From positions 2,634,056 to 2,698,055 of the forward strand of contig NZ_CP007203.1 of the NCBI RefSeq assembly GCF_000340565.2: a stretch of 64,000 nt of DNA, read 5' to 3'. Each line of letters starts with the position of its first letter. The first letter of the stretch is position 1. Below, piece by piece: positions 1 to 15,000 of this stretch. The notes under the pieces were generated by a model that saw only the letters and a program-made list of their open reading frames with translations, did not search any database and had not been told where the DNA came from. The DNA comes from Nodularia spumigena CCY9414 (GTDB taxonomy: Bacteria; Cyanobacteriota; Cyanobacteriia; Cyanobacteriales; Nostocaceae). Made by a program: the position numbers and the translations under genes.

Positions 1-3000
1 ACGTCTCTAACTACTCCCTAAGTTTAGAAGTCTTCGGGTAAAACCCATTTTGGTGGTTCGGTCATTTTTTTCCGCAGGCGTTCTTCTGCCATCATCAGCA
101 TTTGGTCTAAAGATGTCTCTTCGATAAATTTGCTCGTGGCTTCTCTAAACTCGATATGGGGACATTTATCCCCTAATATACAGCCGTTCACGCAGGCTTG
201 AGCGCAATCAATTTGTTGTTCCACAGTGAATATCCTCTCTTTAAAATATGAGTTAAGAGTTGTGATTGATACTGTAAATCTCTACTCTTAATATCAAGTC
301 CCCTTAATTGACTATGATAAAACTGCTGCTACGCTAATAGCATATATATCAAATGTTTTGCTAACAAGGGCGCTCATGTCGGAACTCTTAGCTATTACTG
401 GAACCATCGCCGCGATCGCAACGGCTGTAATTCCTCAACAGGGTAGCGTTAGTATTGTACGGGTATCTGGTTCCCAAGCAATGGCGATCGCACAAGCTCT
501 ATTTTCCGCCCCTGGGCAGCAAGTTTGGGAAAGTCACCGCATTCTTTACGGTCATATCCGCCATCCCCAGACACAAGCATTGGTGGATGAAGCGCTGTTA
601 TTAATTATGCAAGCACCTCGTTCTTACACTCGCGAAGATGTGGTAGAATTTCATTGTCACGGCGGTATTATGGCAGTGCAGCAGGTCTTACAATTGTGTC
701 TAGAACAAGGCGCTAGGCTTGCTCAACCGGGTGAATTTACGCTCCGAGCCTTTTTGAATGGACGACTGGATTTAACCCAAGCTGAAAGTATAGCTGATTT
801 AGTCGGTGCGCGATCGCCCCAAGCTGCTCAAACGGCTTTAGCTGGTTTACAGGGAAAATTAGCCTCTCCAATTCGGCAGTTACGCGCTAACTGTTTGGAT
901 ATTTTGGCGGAGATTGAAGCTCGCATTGACTTTGAGGAAGACTTACCTCCGTTGGATCATAAAGGCATCATATCAGATATTGATCACGTTGCGGCAGAAA
1001 TTTCTAAATTTTTAGCCACAAAGGATAAAGGGGAATTGCTGCGAACAGGTTTAAAAGTGGCAATTGTGGGACGACCAAATGTCGGTAAATCTAGTTTATT
1101 GAATGCTTGGAGCCAGAGCGATCGCGCCATTGTGACTGATTTACCAGGGACAACCCGTGATGTGGTGGAGTCTCAGCTAGTTGTGGGGGGAATTCCTGTG
1201 CAGGTGCTAGATACAGCCGGGATTCGGGAAACAGTAGACCAAGTAGAAAAAATTGGCGTAGAGCGATCGCGCCGTGCGGCAAATGCAGCTGATTTAGTAT
1301 TATTAACTATTGATGCTTCTGCTGGATGGACTGAAAGTGACCAAGAAATTTATGACCAAGTACAACACCGTCCCTTAATTCTAGTCATCAATAAAATTGA
1401 CCTTGTAGAAACAGCATCTATTGACTCTGGGAAATATCCCCATAATATTCACCAAATCGTTACCACAATTGCCGCAAAAAATCAAGGTATTGATGCTTTA
1501 GAAACAGCAATTTTAAACATTGTGCAAACGGGGAAAGTGCAAGCGGCTGATATGGATTTAGCAATTAACCAAAGGCAAGCAGCAGCCCTAACTCAAGCTA
1601 AAATATCTCTAGAACAAGTACAAGTCACAATTACTGATCAATTACCCCTTGATTTTTGGACAATTGACTTACGTGGTGCAATTCAAGCATTAGGAGAAAT
1701 TACCGGAGAGCAAGTTACAGAATCAGTCCTTGATCGGATTTTTAGTAGATTTTGTATTGGTAAATAAAATTAGTAATTTTTACGAGACAGATACATCATA
1801 ATATCATAACTCTTGTGGGGGAGGGCAAAGATGCCCGCCATGAGTAATTGACAGGAAAAAGCGCTATATTTGTACTGTGTTAATCAACAGAAAATAAATG
1901 TCTTTTGGAAATCATATTAATTCTGCTCATGCTTTAATTGTGGGAGCTAGTCAAGGTATAGGTCTAGGTTTTGTGAGAAAATTGCTAGAAGATGATAGAA
2001 TTGCCAAAGTTTATGCAACCTATCGTCAACGTGAATCAGCAGGAGAATTAATCGCCTTAGAAAACCAATATTCTGATAAATTAATTTGTGTATCTTTAGA
2101 TATTACCGAAGAATCCCAAATTGCTGAAGTTGTCCAACGCATCAAAACTGAAGTCAATAAGTTACACTTGGTTATTAACTGTGTAGGAATATTGCATGAC
2201 GACACTTTCCAACCGGAAAAAAGTTTAAAACAGATTAATTCCGAAAACTTGCTGCGTTACTTCCAAATTAACAGTATTGGTTCTATTCTCCTAGCTAAAC
2301 ACCTGTTACCTTTATTTCGCCATAGTGAAAATAGCGTTTTTGCCAGCATTTCTGCTAAATTGGCTAGTATTGGCGATAATCAAATTGGTGGCTGGTATGG
2401 ATATCGAGCTTCTAAAACTGCACTCAATATGTTTATGCGAACCGCAGCAATTGAGTATAGCAGAAGTTGTCCGAAAACATTGGTAGTAACTTTACATCCT
2501 GGGACAACAGATACACGTCTATCCCGTCCATTCCAGAGAAACGTACCACCAGAAAAACTATTTTCAGTGGAACTTTGTGTAACTCAATTGCTGTCTGTTA
2601 TTGAACAACTTCAAGAAGGTGATAGTGGAAAATTCTTCTCGTGGGATGGAAGTCAGTTACCTTGGTAGCTGAGATTATAACATACTCTGAAAATTAAAAC
2701 CTATGAAATTTTTTATTCCCGCCGCCAACGACCATACAAGAGCCGAAGATGTATATACTGCTATTGCTAAAGTTTCTCAAGCACCAATTACCGAAAAGCG
2801 GATTTGGAAATTACAATGGCTGGATAATGGAATGAATATGGAATGTGAGGTGGGTAAACCTCTACCATCCCTATATCAAACTGGTAAAGAGTTAGTTTTG
2901 GCAATATTTGAGTGTGAAACCCTTTATAAAATTTGTACTCTGACTCATGGAGCAGTGAAGGGAAAACCTGTATTAATTGCCAAAGATTCTCAATCATTAG

Positions 3001-6000
3001 CTACTTATTTTGTAACTAATTCGTAATTAAGGAAGAGTTATACAGCACTTTGCAGGTAAAAACCCGCGCAGGCGGGTTAAAAACCTGAATTTTAGGTTAA
3101 TTAGGGGTTAATTCGTCAACTCAATTAACTTGAAGTTCCAAGGTTTCATGGCCGCAAGTGCTAGTTCTCTATCTATACCTTCATAAGCTTCCCATTCTGA
3201 GTGCTTATCTTTAGGATGTCCGTCACCTACATGACCGGCAATTTTGATGACTGGAACACCAGCCAATTCATGGCGTTCCATCCCTTTGGGAACCACTAGC
3301 TGGAGTTTGTAACCTACGAACTTCGATACACTCTCATCAGCTAAAGATTTACGGACTAAACAAATATCGCCAGCAGTCCCCCAAGTCGTGGGGTAGATGT
3401 GAAGGAACGATATATAGGTTTGTGGTTTGATGGCTCTTTTTAGAACTTGCACTTTTTGTAATCCTTACTCATATACTACTCTAATTAAAATACAATCTTG
3501 TAATTACTGTTCTAATTCTAACTCTTACTCTGTCACAGATGATACGAGTAATTAAACCTTTGAACTGGCGCTTAATTTTCTATTGTGCCATGAACAATTA
3601 TGATATATTCATGAATTCAAAGAGGGTTTTATTAAAAGTTCTTCTAACAAATCTTTTCCCGAAGACGGAGCTGATGAGGTGACTTACCCAATTAATCCCG
3701 ATGAGAAAACAGCCGATTTAACTCTAACAACGATTGGGCGAGTACAAGAAGGTGTGGCTGCTGCTAGCGATCGCGCTGTTCGCCGTACAATAGAAGAAAT
3801 TCTGCAACGTCTGGAAGCTATGGCTCAGGGACACCGAGAAACCAGAGTCCATGCTATAGTACGTCGTTTTGTGTTGCGATCGCTCATCCATACTCTGTTT
3901 CGGGTACGGGTCGAAAACCTAGACAGGATACCTCAAACACCAGCCATCCTCGCTGCTAACCATCTCCACCATATCGACCCCTTGCTGCTGCTGGGAGAAC
4001 TTCCCACCCATCCCCACTACTACGTTCTAGGTGATGCTCGTACCCTTTATAACAAGTTGTGGAAACGTTTTATTCTGCGTTTAGTCGGAGGTGTAATTCC
4101 TTTAGAACGAGTGTGGAAAGAAGAAGTAGCGGTGATGGAAGCTGCTAAAACCGGAATACAAGACCTCCAGGAACTAGCCAAAGCAATTGAGGAAAATGTA
4201 CGCACAGGGGGAGATATCCAGACGCTCAGACAAATAGACCGCATTGTACAGGGAATTTTGTCCCAGGGTGACGGACTGGTATTGTTTCCCGAAGGACGTT
4301 TAGGAAGCACTGAAGGTCAATTACATCTCCCCCTGAAGCGAGGAACTGTGATTTATGCTTTGCGGGCTGGTGTACCCATAATACCAGTGGTAATAATTGG
4401 CACTCATGACTTGTATTTAGGAAAAGAGTTAACGGTGCGTTTTGGGGAACCATTATACTTTTCTCAAACTTCTAGAATTAAGCGCGAGGAAGTGGATTCA
4501 GTTTTGGAGGTATTAAAAAACGCTATGCTTAATCTCTTACCAAGCAATTATCAAGAACCACAAGGAATCAAGCTTTTTCGTCATTTTCTCAATCATATGT
4601 TGTGGTAATAGCAAAAATTCAATCTTACATCTGTGTTTATCTGTGGTTAAATATTAAGAGGAACGAACCACGTTCGCGTAGCGTCTCCCCTTGGGAGAAG
4701 GACACTAAGGACACGAAGGAAGAAGAAAGAAGGAAGAAGGAAGTTAATAAATTTTAATGTAGGGTGTGTTGTCGCGTAGCGCAACGCACCGTGAACAATT
4801 CCAGCTTCCTTCGTTCACTTAATTGCTATTGTTTCTGCTATATAAAACCTAGACAAAACTAGACTTTACTTTCTACTTCAACGGGAGCATGGGAGCAGTT
4901 ATCCCTCAGTAGACTTTCACGCCTTAGCCAGACGCGATTGTGTTCCAATTAAGTTTCTGAAAAAGACTACCACCATCATTGCTTGGTTTTCGCGTCGGCA
5001 ATAGTCTCAATTCAATACTTGATATCACCGTATTATATATCAAGTAGTTGATTTTTTCCTAAAATATATATTGATTTTTGTCAATATAAGTATAGTTTTG
5101 TCTATGAAATTGTCAACTTAGGACTTGCTCTAAAAAGTTATCTACTTTGAAGTTTGATGTCCCTTCCCAACAGTGGTTCAAAGATGCACTAATTTGAGCA
5201 TCGGCTGAATCAATTGATTCCCTCGAAGCATTAAACTGTACTGCTGTTACAATGTATTCAAAAATAATTACAAACTGTTTTTGGGGGGAAATTCTTTCAA
5301 CTACAATTGTTTCACCAACTTTGGGTATTTGTGGTAAACTCACCACAAATGTTTCCTGTTTTGGTTTATCTAGTGGATTTTTAAAATTGAAGTATTTACA
5401 GTAGACAATAATTTTCACGCAAAAAAACCACCAATAGTACTAAAAAAAATAACTTCAAACATCTAAGTTTGAAACATAAGAATTAATTATAGTAACTATC
5501 ATGCCAATTTGTCGCAAAGAAATTAAATCTTTGTCAGTTTAATCTCACTTACCGCGCCATAACCTTTGGAAAAACTGATAAACTTTCACAATTATTTCTT
5601 CTAGCCAGAGTATAGCATGATCAAGCCACTCTAAAAGTTGTTCTAAAGGATGTTTATCATAGCCGACAAACGTTGCTTCAACTTCTATCCAGTCTGGTTT
5701 TGCTTCAACTTGGCTGTTGTGATGATTCTCGGTTATAGCTTGAGAATTCAGGTTTTCAGAAGATTTTACCGCATTTCTGGAAGTCCGGGTGAGTTGGCTA
5801 CTAGATTTTGGTTTACTTTCACTCAAGTTTGGGGATGAAACTGGTTTTTTAGCAAGAGTACCGGAGTTACCAAACACATCACTAAAATTCAACCAAGAAT
5901 TTAGGGCTAAATCTTGATTCGGGAAATGGCGATTATCGGTTAGTTGATTTTGTGGTTTTACAACACTATTTCCCTGACCAATTTTTTTATCTTTACCAAC

Positions 6001-9000
6001 ACCAAAAAAGTAATTAATCGCCGCTTCAATTAAAGCCGGAATATTCAATATCTGAGTTTCTAACCCATCACTATTAACTGCTATATTTCCTCTAGCATCT
6101 ACCTGTTCTTTACCATAAACAAATATATTTAGCCGAGTTTGAGCAACTCTGATAATTTTTTGGCTGCGCTGTTGCACTGGTAATAAAGCTTTACTTTCCC
6201 AGTTGGCAATGGATGCGTCTAAAAATGCTATTAATTTATTAGTATTAAGTAAATTATTTGGTGTGCTTTCAGGTAATGACAGCATATTAACTGAAATTTG
6301 TCCAGTAATTTTCCTGAAAATTCGGGCAATCTTTGGTAGTATTTGACTTTTTGGTTTATTTGTATCTAATTGCCAAGAATGCCAATAATTACCAACTTCC
6401 CAAATAATCCGGGCTTCTAATTTTAACTGTTGTTGAGGTGTCAAAATATCCAAAATTTGATTGTCGGCGGTGACAAGTACCAAATTACGGCTGACCAAAT
6501 TTGTGGCAATTCCGCGCATTACTGGCAAATATGGCTGGATATTTTCTGGCGATTTGTGCGAAATTAAGGGTTCGGTACGGGGATGACGCAAAAGTTTTGA
6601 CCACAAAAATTCCAGAAATTTCAAAGGGGCTGATGTTTTTATCGGTTCAGCGTCGTCTGACTGGGAGGGTAAACTTTTAACTGCTTCTAGGACTTGTTGA
6701 ATGGGGGTATCAACAGTTGGAGGAGTTTCGGGTTGTAACTTTAATCTGGCTTTTGGTTCTTGGCCTTGTAGAGTTTTTCCGGCTGATTCTGTAGGATTTA
6801 ATAATAGATATACGGGGTAAAGTAATAATTCTACACCCCACTTGGTTGCAACTTGCAAATGTCGGAATGTGTGATCCCACTGTTGTGTCAACCGCCGAGT
6901 TTGCTGGTGGACAAAGTTAAGTAGTCTGCTTTGATAACGGCCAGAGTAACCAGAAGACATGATGGTGATTTGTTAGTTGTTAATACTCCCGCCCAACCAT
7001 AATTTTAACGAAAATATGACTCTGCCCATATCAAAATCCCATTCTCAATTAATCTCGGCAACTATTGACCAATTGCGCTCTTTTTGTCAAGTTAATGTGA
7101 AATCTCGTTGGCTATATCAGGAATCTGACTGCGATATTACTGATATTTCTACATCTGATTTGTCTGATTGGCAACTTGTTCAGCTAAATTCTCAGGAACA
7201 TATTGCTTGGACAGGGGGTAAAAAGGTGGTTTGGTTGGTGCAAAGGTTTGTGGTTCCCGACAATTTACAGGGGTATCCTTTGGCTGGTTTGTCTTTGCGC
7301 CTGGTGTTGCTTTGGTGGGCAGATTTGGCTGAGGTTTACGTCAATGGGGAGTTGGTGCTGGAGGGAGATTTATTTGATTGTTCGCCAAGAGTGCTGCTTA
7401 GTCAAGGGGTGACTCCTGGTGAGGAGTTTGTTGTGGCTTTGCGTTTGGTGAGTCCTGGTCATGATTTTGGTGCTTTGGTGCGATCGCTCTTTGTTTTTGA
7501 GTCTTATGATGATCATAATCCTGATCCGGGTTTTTTGGCTGATGAGTTGGCTGTGTTACAGGTTTTTTTAACTCGGTTTGCGCCGGATAGGTTGGGGGTT
7601 TTGGCTGAGGGTTTGGGGGGAGTAACGAACCGCCAAGTCGCCTTCGCGAAGCGTCTCGAAGAGAAGAACGCCAAGGAAGAGGGAAGAGAGTTACGTCAGC
7701 GTTTATCGGCGTTTATTGGCGGTTTAAATCCTAAAATATATTTATTGGGTCATGCTCATTTGGATTTAGCATGGCTTTGGCCTGTGAGTGATACTTGGAA
7801 AGCTGCACAAAATACTTTTGAGTCGGTGCTGAAGTTACAGGCTGATTTTCCTGAGTTGATTTTTTGTCATTCGACTCCGGCGCTTTATGCTTGGGTTGAG
7901 GAAAATCGCCCGGATTTGTTTGGGGAAATTCAAGGACAGGTGAAGGCTGGAGTTTGGGAGGTTGTGGGCGGTTTATGGGTAGAACCAGAATTGAATTTGA
8001 TTTCTGGTGAGTCTATTGTGCGTCAGTTATTATATGGTCAGCGTTATATAAAAGAAAAGTTTGGTAAGGTTTCTGCTGTGGCTTGGTTACCTGATACTTT
8101 TGGTTTTTGTGCGACTTTACCACAGTTTTTTGTGAATGCTGGAGTTGAGTTTTTTGTGACTCAGAAGTTACGCTGGAATGATACTACCCAGTTTGATTAT
8201 GAGGCTTTTTGGTGGCGATCGCCTGATGGCAGTAAAATCTTTAGTGTGATGTCTGCACTTATCGGTCAAGGTATTGACCCGGTAAAAATGGCAGAATACG
8301 CCTGTGAATGGCAAAGCAAAACCGGTTTAGAAGATTCTCTCTGGCTTCCCGGTGTCGGCGACCACGGTGGCGGTCCGACTCGTGATATGTTAGAAACTGC
8401 CCGACGCTGGCAAAAGTCGAGCGTTTTCCCAGAGATGGAATTTACCACCTCAGAAAAGTATTTACAGCAAATTAAAGCAGACCTAACCCCCCTAACCCCC
8501 CTTCCCTACGTTCGCGCAGCGTGCCGAAGGCAGGGAAGGGGGGGAAATGAAAATATAAATATCTCCCCTCTCCTCGCAGGAGAGGGGTTGGGGGAGAGGT
8601 CTATTCCCACCTGGGATGATGAACTATATTTAGAATTCCATCGCGGTTGCTATACTACCCACGCTGACCAAAAACGCTGGAATCGACGTTGTGAAGATTT
8701 ATTATATCAAGCTGAATTATTTGCCACTTTAGCCACTGTTAGCTGTGGGGCGATATATCCGCAAGCCGAAATTGAAACAGCTTGGAAAAAAGTTTTATTT
8801 AACCAGTTTCACGATATTTTACCCGGTTCTTCCATTACCCAAGTTTATCAGGATGCACTCCCAGAATGGCAGCAAGTGGAACAAGTGGGAACGCAAATTT
8901 TACAGGAGTCTTTGTTAGCGATCGCATCTCAAGCCATTTTACCACCACCCCCGCATCCTGAAGCACAACCAATATTTGTTTTTAATCCTCTCAATTGGCA

Positions 9001-12000
9001 ACGTTCTGAAATCGTATCTGTCACATTACCCGCATCTCACCCACATTGGCAAGTCCAGGATATTTCCGGACAGCCAATTATCTCTCAACTATCAGAATCA
9101 TCTCAACTGCTGTTTCTCGCTGCGGAAATTCCCCCCGTAGGCTATCGCATATTTTGGATTTCCCCCACTTTCCCAACTCCCCAACTTCCCATTTCCCCAG
9201 ACTGGATTTTAGAAAATGGATTTTTGCGGGTTACAGTCAATGCTGACACAGGAGATTTATCCAGTGTATTTGACAAAACCCAACAACGGGAAATTTTAAG
9301 CGGTGCTGGTAATCAACTCCAAGCCTTCCAAGATAGTGGACAATATTGGGATGCTTGGAATATTGACCCTAATTATGCCCAACATCCTTTACCACCCACA
9401 AAGCTAAAATCTATCCAATGGTTAGAACAAGGCTTAGTCCAAAGTCGTGTCCGCGTAGTGCGTCAATTAGGTAAATCGGAATTTTGCCAAGATTATATTT
9501 TACAAGCAGGTTCACCACTCTTGAAAATTGCTTCTACTGTAAATTGGCAAGAAAATCAGGTCATGGTGAAAGCAGCGTTTCCTTTAAATATAGAAGCAGA
9601 TTTTGCAACTTACGAAATTCCCTGCGGCGCAATTCGTCGCCCCACGAAACCCCAAACACCCGCAGAACAAGCGAAATGGGAAGTTCCCGCCTTGCGTTGG
9701 GCTGATTTAACTGGGGAAACAGAAGCAAATATATATGGTGTAAGTTTACTCAATGATTGTAAATACGGTTATGATAGTAAACAGAATCAATTACGCCTCA
9801 CACTCTTACGCAGTCCTAACTGGCCTGACCCAGAAACAGATAGAGGCTTCCATGAATTTACCTACGCCTTATATTCCCACGCAGGTAGTTGGGAAACAGC
9901 CCACACAGTCAAGCGTGGTTATGAGTTGAATATTCCCTTACAAGTAATAATTAATCCCCTGACGACTCAGCCAGGAACACACCCCACCGCACTCAGTAAT
10001 TCCACAGAGGTAAGTTTTCTCAACTTAACAGCAGAAAATTTAATTTTAATGGCTTTCAAACAGTCTGAGGATAACCCCCAGCAATTTATCCTGCGGTGTT
10101 ACGAATGTCACGGAGAAATAGCCGAGTTATCTTTAGAAAGTGATTTAGGACTGTATCTAGGGAATGAAGCAGATTTGTTAGAATTTAACTCATCTGAGCA
10201 ACAAAACTTAACAATACAGCCTAAAAAAATTGCTACTTTCCAAGTCAACAGCCTGTAAACTGTTCCCAGAAGCTAGTACAGTTTTGACTTTTGACTTTTG
10301 ACTTTTGACTTCACGGCGGCTTTTAGTCTTCGTGGTCTTCAAAAGGGTCTGCCAACTGCTTGCTAGGAGGACCAAAGGACATATAGATGGCAAAACCAGT
10401 GACGGCAACTAAGGCAGCGCCAACGGAAATACTAATCATGGTTGCGGGTTCCATCGCCATAAGTTGTTCCATAAATTTGAGATTAATTGAGTGTTATTAT
10501 TTAGGTCTTTTGCTCTGCTTGGCACAATTACGTGCTTTAGCTTGATCATTCTAACATTTCTTTAGCTGTCACTGACTGAATTTATTTTACTCGCAGCAAT
10601 TTATCAGGCAGGGGCTTGATGATAGTAGAATATTACAGAAGATGAAAAAAAGCTTTGGTAACTGAATCTTAGGTGAACTATGGCACAACGCACTAGGTTA
10701 GGAGATATCCTCAAACCTTTGAACTCTGAGTACGGTAAAGTTGCTCCGGGTTGGGGTACTACGCCTGTAATGGCTGTTTTTATGCTCCTATTTTTCGTAT
10801 TTTTGCTAATTATTCTGCAAGTTTACAACAAGTCTCTGTTAATTCAGGACGTAATGGTTGATTGGCGCAGTTTAGGCGGCTAATTAAAGACAGCGAACCT
10901 GTACCCGGCTTGTCCGGGTTTTTTTATGGGTTTGATACCAAAAACGTTAGCCTTAAATAAGTCAGCATGGTATAGATGAGGAGAGTGTTGATTTTGATTC
11001 TCCACAGCTTCCCTTGATTGCATTGTATATTTATAGGAGAAACCGCATGAATATATTTGGTATCGGTCTGCCGGAAATGGGTCTAATTATGGTAGTGGCT
11101 TTGTTAATCTTCGGACCGAAGAAGCTACCAGAAATTGGTCGTAGTGTGGGTAAAGCAGTGCGCGGTTTTCAAGAAGCTTCTAATGAATTTCAAAGCGAGT
11201 TTAAACGGGAAGCTGAACAAATCGAAGAAGCTGTGAAAAGTTCTGCTGAACTGGAAACCAAGCATCTGCAAGCGGCTAAATCTGAAAAAGAAGCTGCTGG
11301 TTCTTCCCCTATGACTTAGGCTACTGTGTACACACAAGTCCACAAACCTTTTATTTGGGTAGGGTGCGTTATGGGCTTTAGTCCTAACGCACCGATAATC
11401 TGGAATGGTGCGTTGCGCTACGCGACAACACACCCTACAAAGCTGCTGGTTCTTCTCCTGTGACTTAGGGGAGGTGCTGCGAAGAAATTGATTTTAGGTA
11501 AAATGTCAGAAGCTGTTACGAAACCATCTTTGGTAATTCCGCAATTAATTGTCGGGTTAGGAAATCCAGAGCCTAAGTATGACCAAACACGCCATAATAT
11601 TGGCTTTGCTGCTATAGATGCACTCTCTCGTTCTTGGCATATTCCTTTGGGGGAAAATCGCAAGTTTCAGGGTGAGTATGGTGAGGGAATAGCACCAGGT
11701 AGCCGTAAAATCCGTTTACTCAAACCGTTGACTTATATGAACCGCTCTGGACAGTCAATTCAAGCTGTGACAAGTTGGTATAAATTGCCGCCAGAGTCTG
11801 TGCTGGTGATTTATGACGATATGGATTTACCTTTGGGTAAGACTCGTTTACGCTTGTCTGGTTCGGCTGGGGGACACAATGGGATGAAGAGTACAATTTC
11901 CCATCTTAACACCCAAAACTTCCCGCGTTTACGCATCGGCATTGGTAAACCAAATGATAGCGATAATTCAGAATCTATTTCTCATGTTTTAGGGAAATTT

Positions 12001-15000
12001 TCTGCGGCTGAAACTCAACTGATATCTGTCTTACTTCAGTTTGTGGTTGAGTGTGTAGAATTGAGCCTCAAGCAGGGAGTAGAAAAGGCGATGAATCGTT
12101 GTAATAGCCGCACTGTCGAACTTTCCTCATAAATCAGGGAATAGTGAGCAAGTCCTAAGTTGACAATTTCATAGACAAAACTATACTTATATTGACAAAA
12201 ATCAATATATATTTTAGGAAAAAATCAACTACTTGATATATAATACGGTGATATCAAGTATTGAATTGAGACTATTGCCGACGCGAAAACCAAGCAATGA
12301 TGGTGGTAGTCTTTTTCAGAAACTTAATTGGAACACAATCGCGTCTGGCTAAGGCGTGAAAGTCTACTGAGGGATAACTGCTCCCATGCTCCCGTTGAAG
12401 TAGAAAGTAAAGTCTAGTTTTGTCTAGGTTTTATATAGCAGAAGTTATCAGTAAGCAAGACATAAGGTAGGGAATTCAAACCCAATTATGTCTCTTGACT
12501 GATAACTGATAACTGTTAACTGATAACTGTTAACTGAAGGTTCTGCCCAAATAGGTTGATTAAAAGCGTCGATTGCGTCTAGCTAGTACCAGCTTACGCT
12601 TGCGCTTTTCTAAAGGTGTTTCAAAGTGCCGATGAAACTTGACATCAGCTAATATACCAGCTTTAGAGACCTGGCGTTTAAACCGACGCAAAGCTGAATC
12701 AATACCTTCGTTTTCTCCTAGAACGACTTGGGTCATTCTTGCTGTATCCTTATAGTCAATATTTTTCATCTTATATATTAGCCTCAAATTTAGCTTAAAC
12801 GTTCGTAGTGAGGACTAAAGTTATCTCCTCTCTATCTCCTGTAGTTGAAGCTACGAGGTAAGCGCAGCTATCCCCAAAGGACTTGACAAAAAGGGCAAAA
12901 AGATATAGTTATGATGACTGTTCTCAAAACTTTTCAAAAGCGGACTTTACCAGTGTTTAATAATTGATATCCAGAGACTAAAGCGCCTAAAGCCACTAAT
13001 AAATTCCACAAGCTAGTTGAGCGAAAAATTACGCCACCGCTTAAGAAAACTAGCACTAAGCCAATAGCTAGGAAAAACCATCCCAGGTTTCCAGTTTCCC
13101 TACGGAAGAACAACAGTGAAAATACTCCTGACATGATGGCTAAAACAGATATGGTAGCAGGTACTCGGCGGTAAAAAATTGAATAGTAACTGCTGACAAA
13201 TATGATATTTTGAGCAAAAAAGTAGATGCCTACAAGAAGTAGACTTAAACCTATGATTTTGATTAAAAGTCTGCCCATATTTTGTTCTTGAGTAGATCAA
13301 GCAAATGATACACTTAATTATATGGGACATTTGCTCAAACTACTGGACTTTACCAAAATTTTATTTTACTTAATTTAAATATATTTAAGTAAATATACTG
13401 GTTTGAAATCGGCATTATCTAATGTGGTTTAATTGGTATTATCAGGATTGATTTCTAAGGAAAGAGCTAGTTGATAAAGTTGGCGACGGGGGAGAGAAGT
13501 CATTTTTGCTAATTGTCGGCTGGCTTGCGATCGCGATATGCCCTGACTGATAATCTCTAGTAATTCGGCTTTTAATTGTTCTTCTGTGAGTTGGGGTTGA
13601 CTGGCGGTAATTCCAGCCAGCACTAAAGTATATTCGCCTTGGGGTTCACGTTGGCTATAATGTGCGATCGCCTCGGCAATGGTTCCGCGCCAAAATTCTT
13701 CGTATAATTTAGTTAACTCCCGTGCCAGCACAATTTGGCGATCGCCTCCCCAAACTATGGCAAAGTCTTGTAAACTTTCTCGTAAGCGGTGCGGTGATTC
13801 GTAGAAAATTAAAGTGCGAGATTCTGCCTGAATCAATTCTAAATATTCACGCCGTTTTTGCGCCTTAGCTGGTAAAAAGCCTTCAAAAACAAACCTATCT
13901 GTAGGTAAACCGGCTGCACTTAAAGCGGTAATTGCGGCACTCGCCCCCGGAATAGGTACAACAGTTACACCCGCCTCAACACAAGCTTTTACCAATTCAT
14001 AACCAGGATCAGAAATTCCCGGCATTCCCGCATCACTAACTAGAGCGATCGCCTGCCCATTTGCCATATACTCTAATAATTCCGGGATGCGGCTATGGCT
14101 ATTGTGTTCGTGGTAACTTATCTGGGGTGTTTTAATTTGAAAATGCTGTAGTAATTTCCCTGTGTGGCGAGTATCTTCGGCTGCAATTAAATTTACCGTT
14201 TGCAAAATTCGCACCGCCCGAAAGGTAATATCTTCCAGGTTGCCAATTGGTGTCCCGACGATGTAAAGTGTTCCTGGTTTGGGGTCAGTTTGCATGAGTG
14301 AGAAAATAATATTTCCAATAAATTAATTATCTATCTTGTGGGGTGGGCATCTTGCCCGCCTTGAATATTTTAAGAGTGAGGATTCCCATTCTATAAAAAA
14401 ACTATGAATAATCTTAAATCCCAGCGTGGGTTATTTGTCGGTTTAGTCACCTTGGATTTAATTTACCTCGCTGATTCTGCCCCTAAAAATAATCAGAAAA
14501 TTGTCGCTACTGATTATACTTTAGCAGCCGGTGGACCCGCTACCAATGCGGCTGTTACCTTTAGTTATTTAGGGAATCAAGCTCAAGTTTTGGGTGTGCT
14601 GGGTTCTCATCCGATGACGCAACTAATTCGCGGAGATTTGGCAAATTATCAAGTGGCGATCGCTGATCTTGAATCTAATATAAGTACACCACCACCTGTA
14701 TCTTCAATCATTATCACCCAAGCCACAGGTGAACGCGCTGTTGTTAGCATAAATGCTGCCAAAAGTCAAGTAAGTAAAACATCTATCCCGCCAGATATTT
14801 TACAGGATATTGATATTGTCTTAATTGATGGGCATCAGATGGCGGTTAGCCTCAGCATAGCGGAAATGGCTAAAGCTGCAAATATCCCCATAGTGATTGA
14901 CGGTGGGAGTTGGAAACCAGGATTTGAGCAAATTTTGCCTTTTGTTGATTATGCCCTGTGTTCGGCAAACTTTTATCCGCCTAACTGCCACACTGAAGCT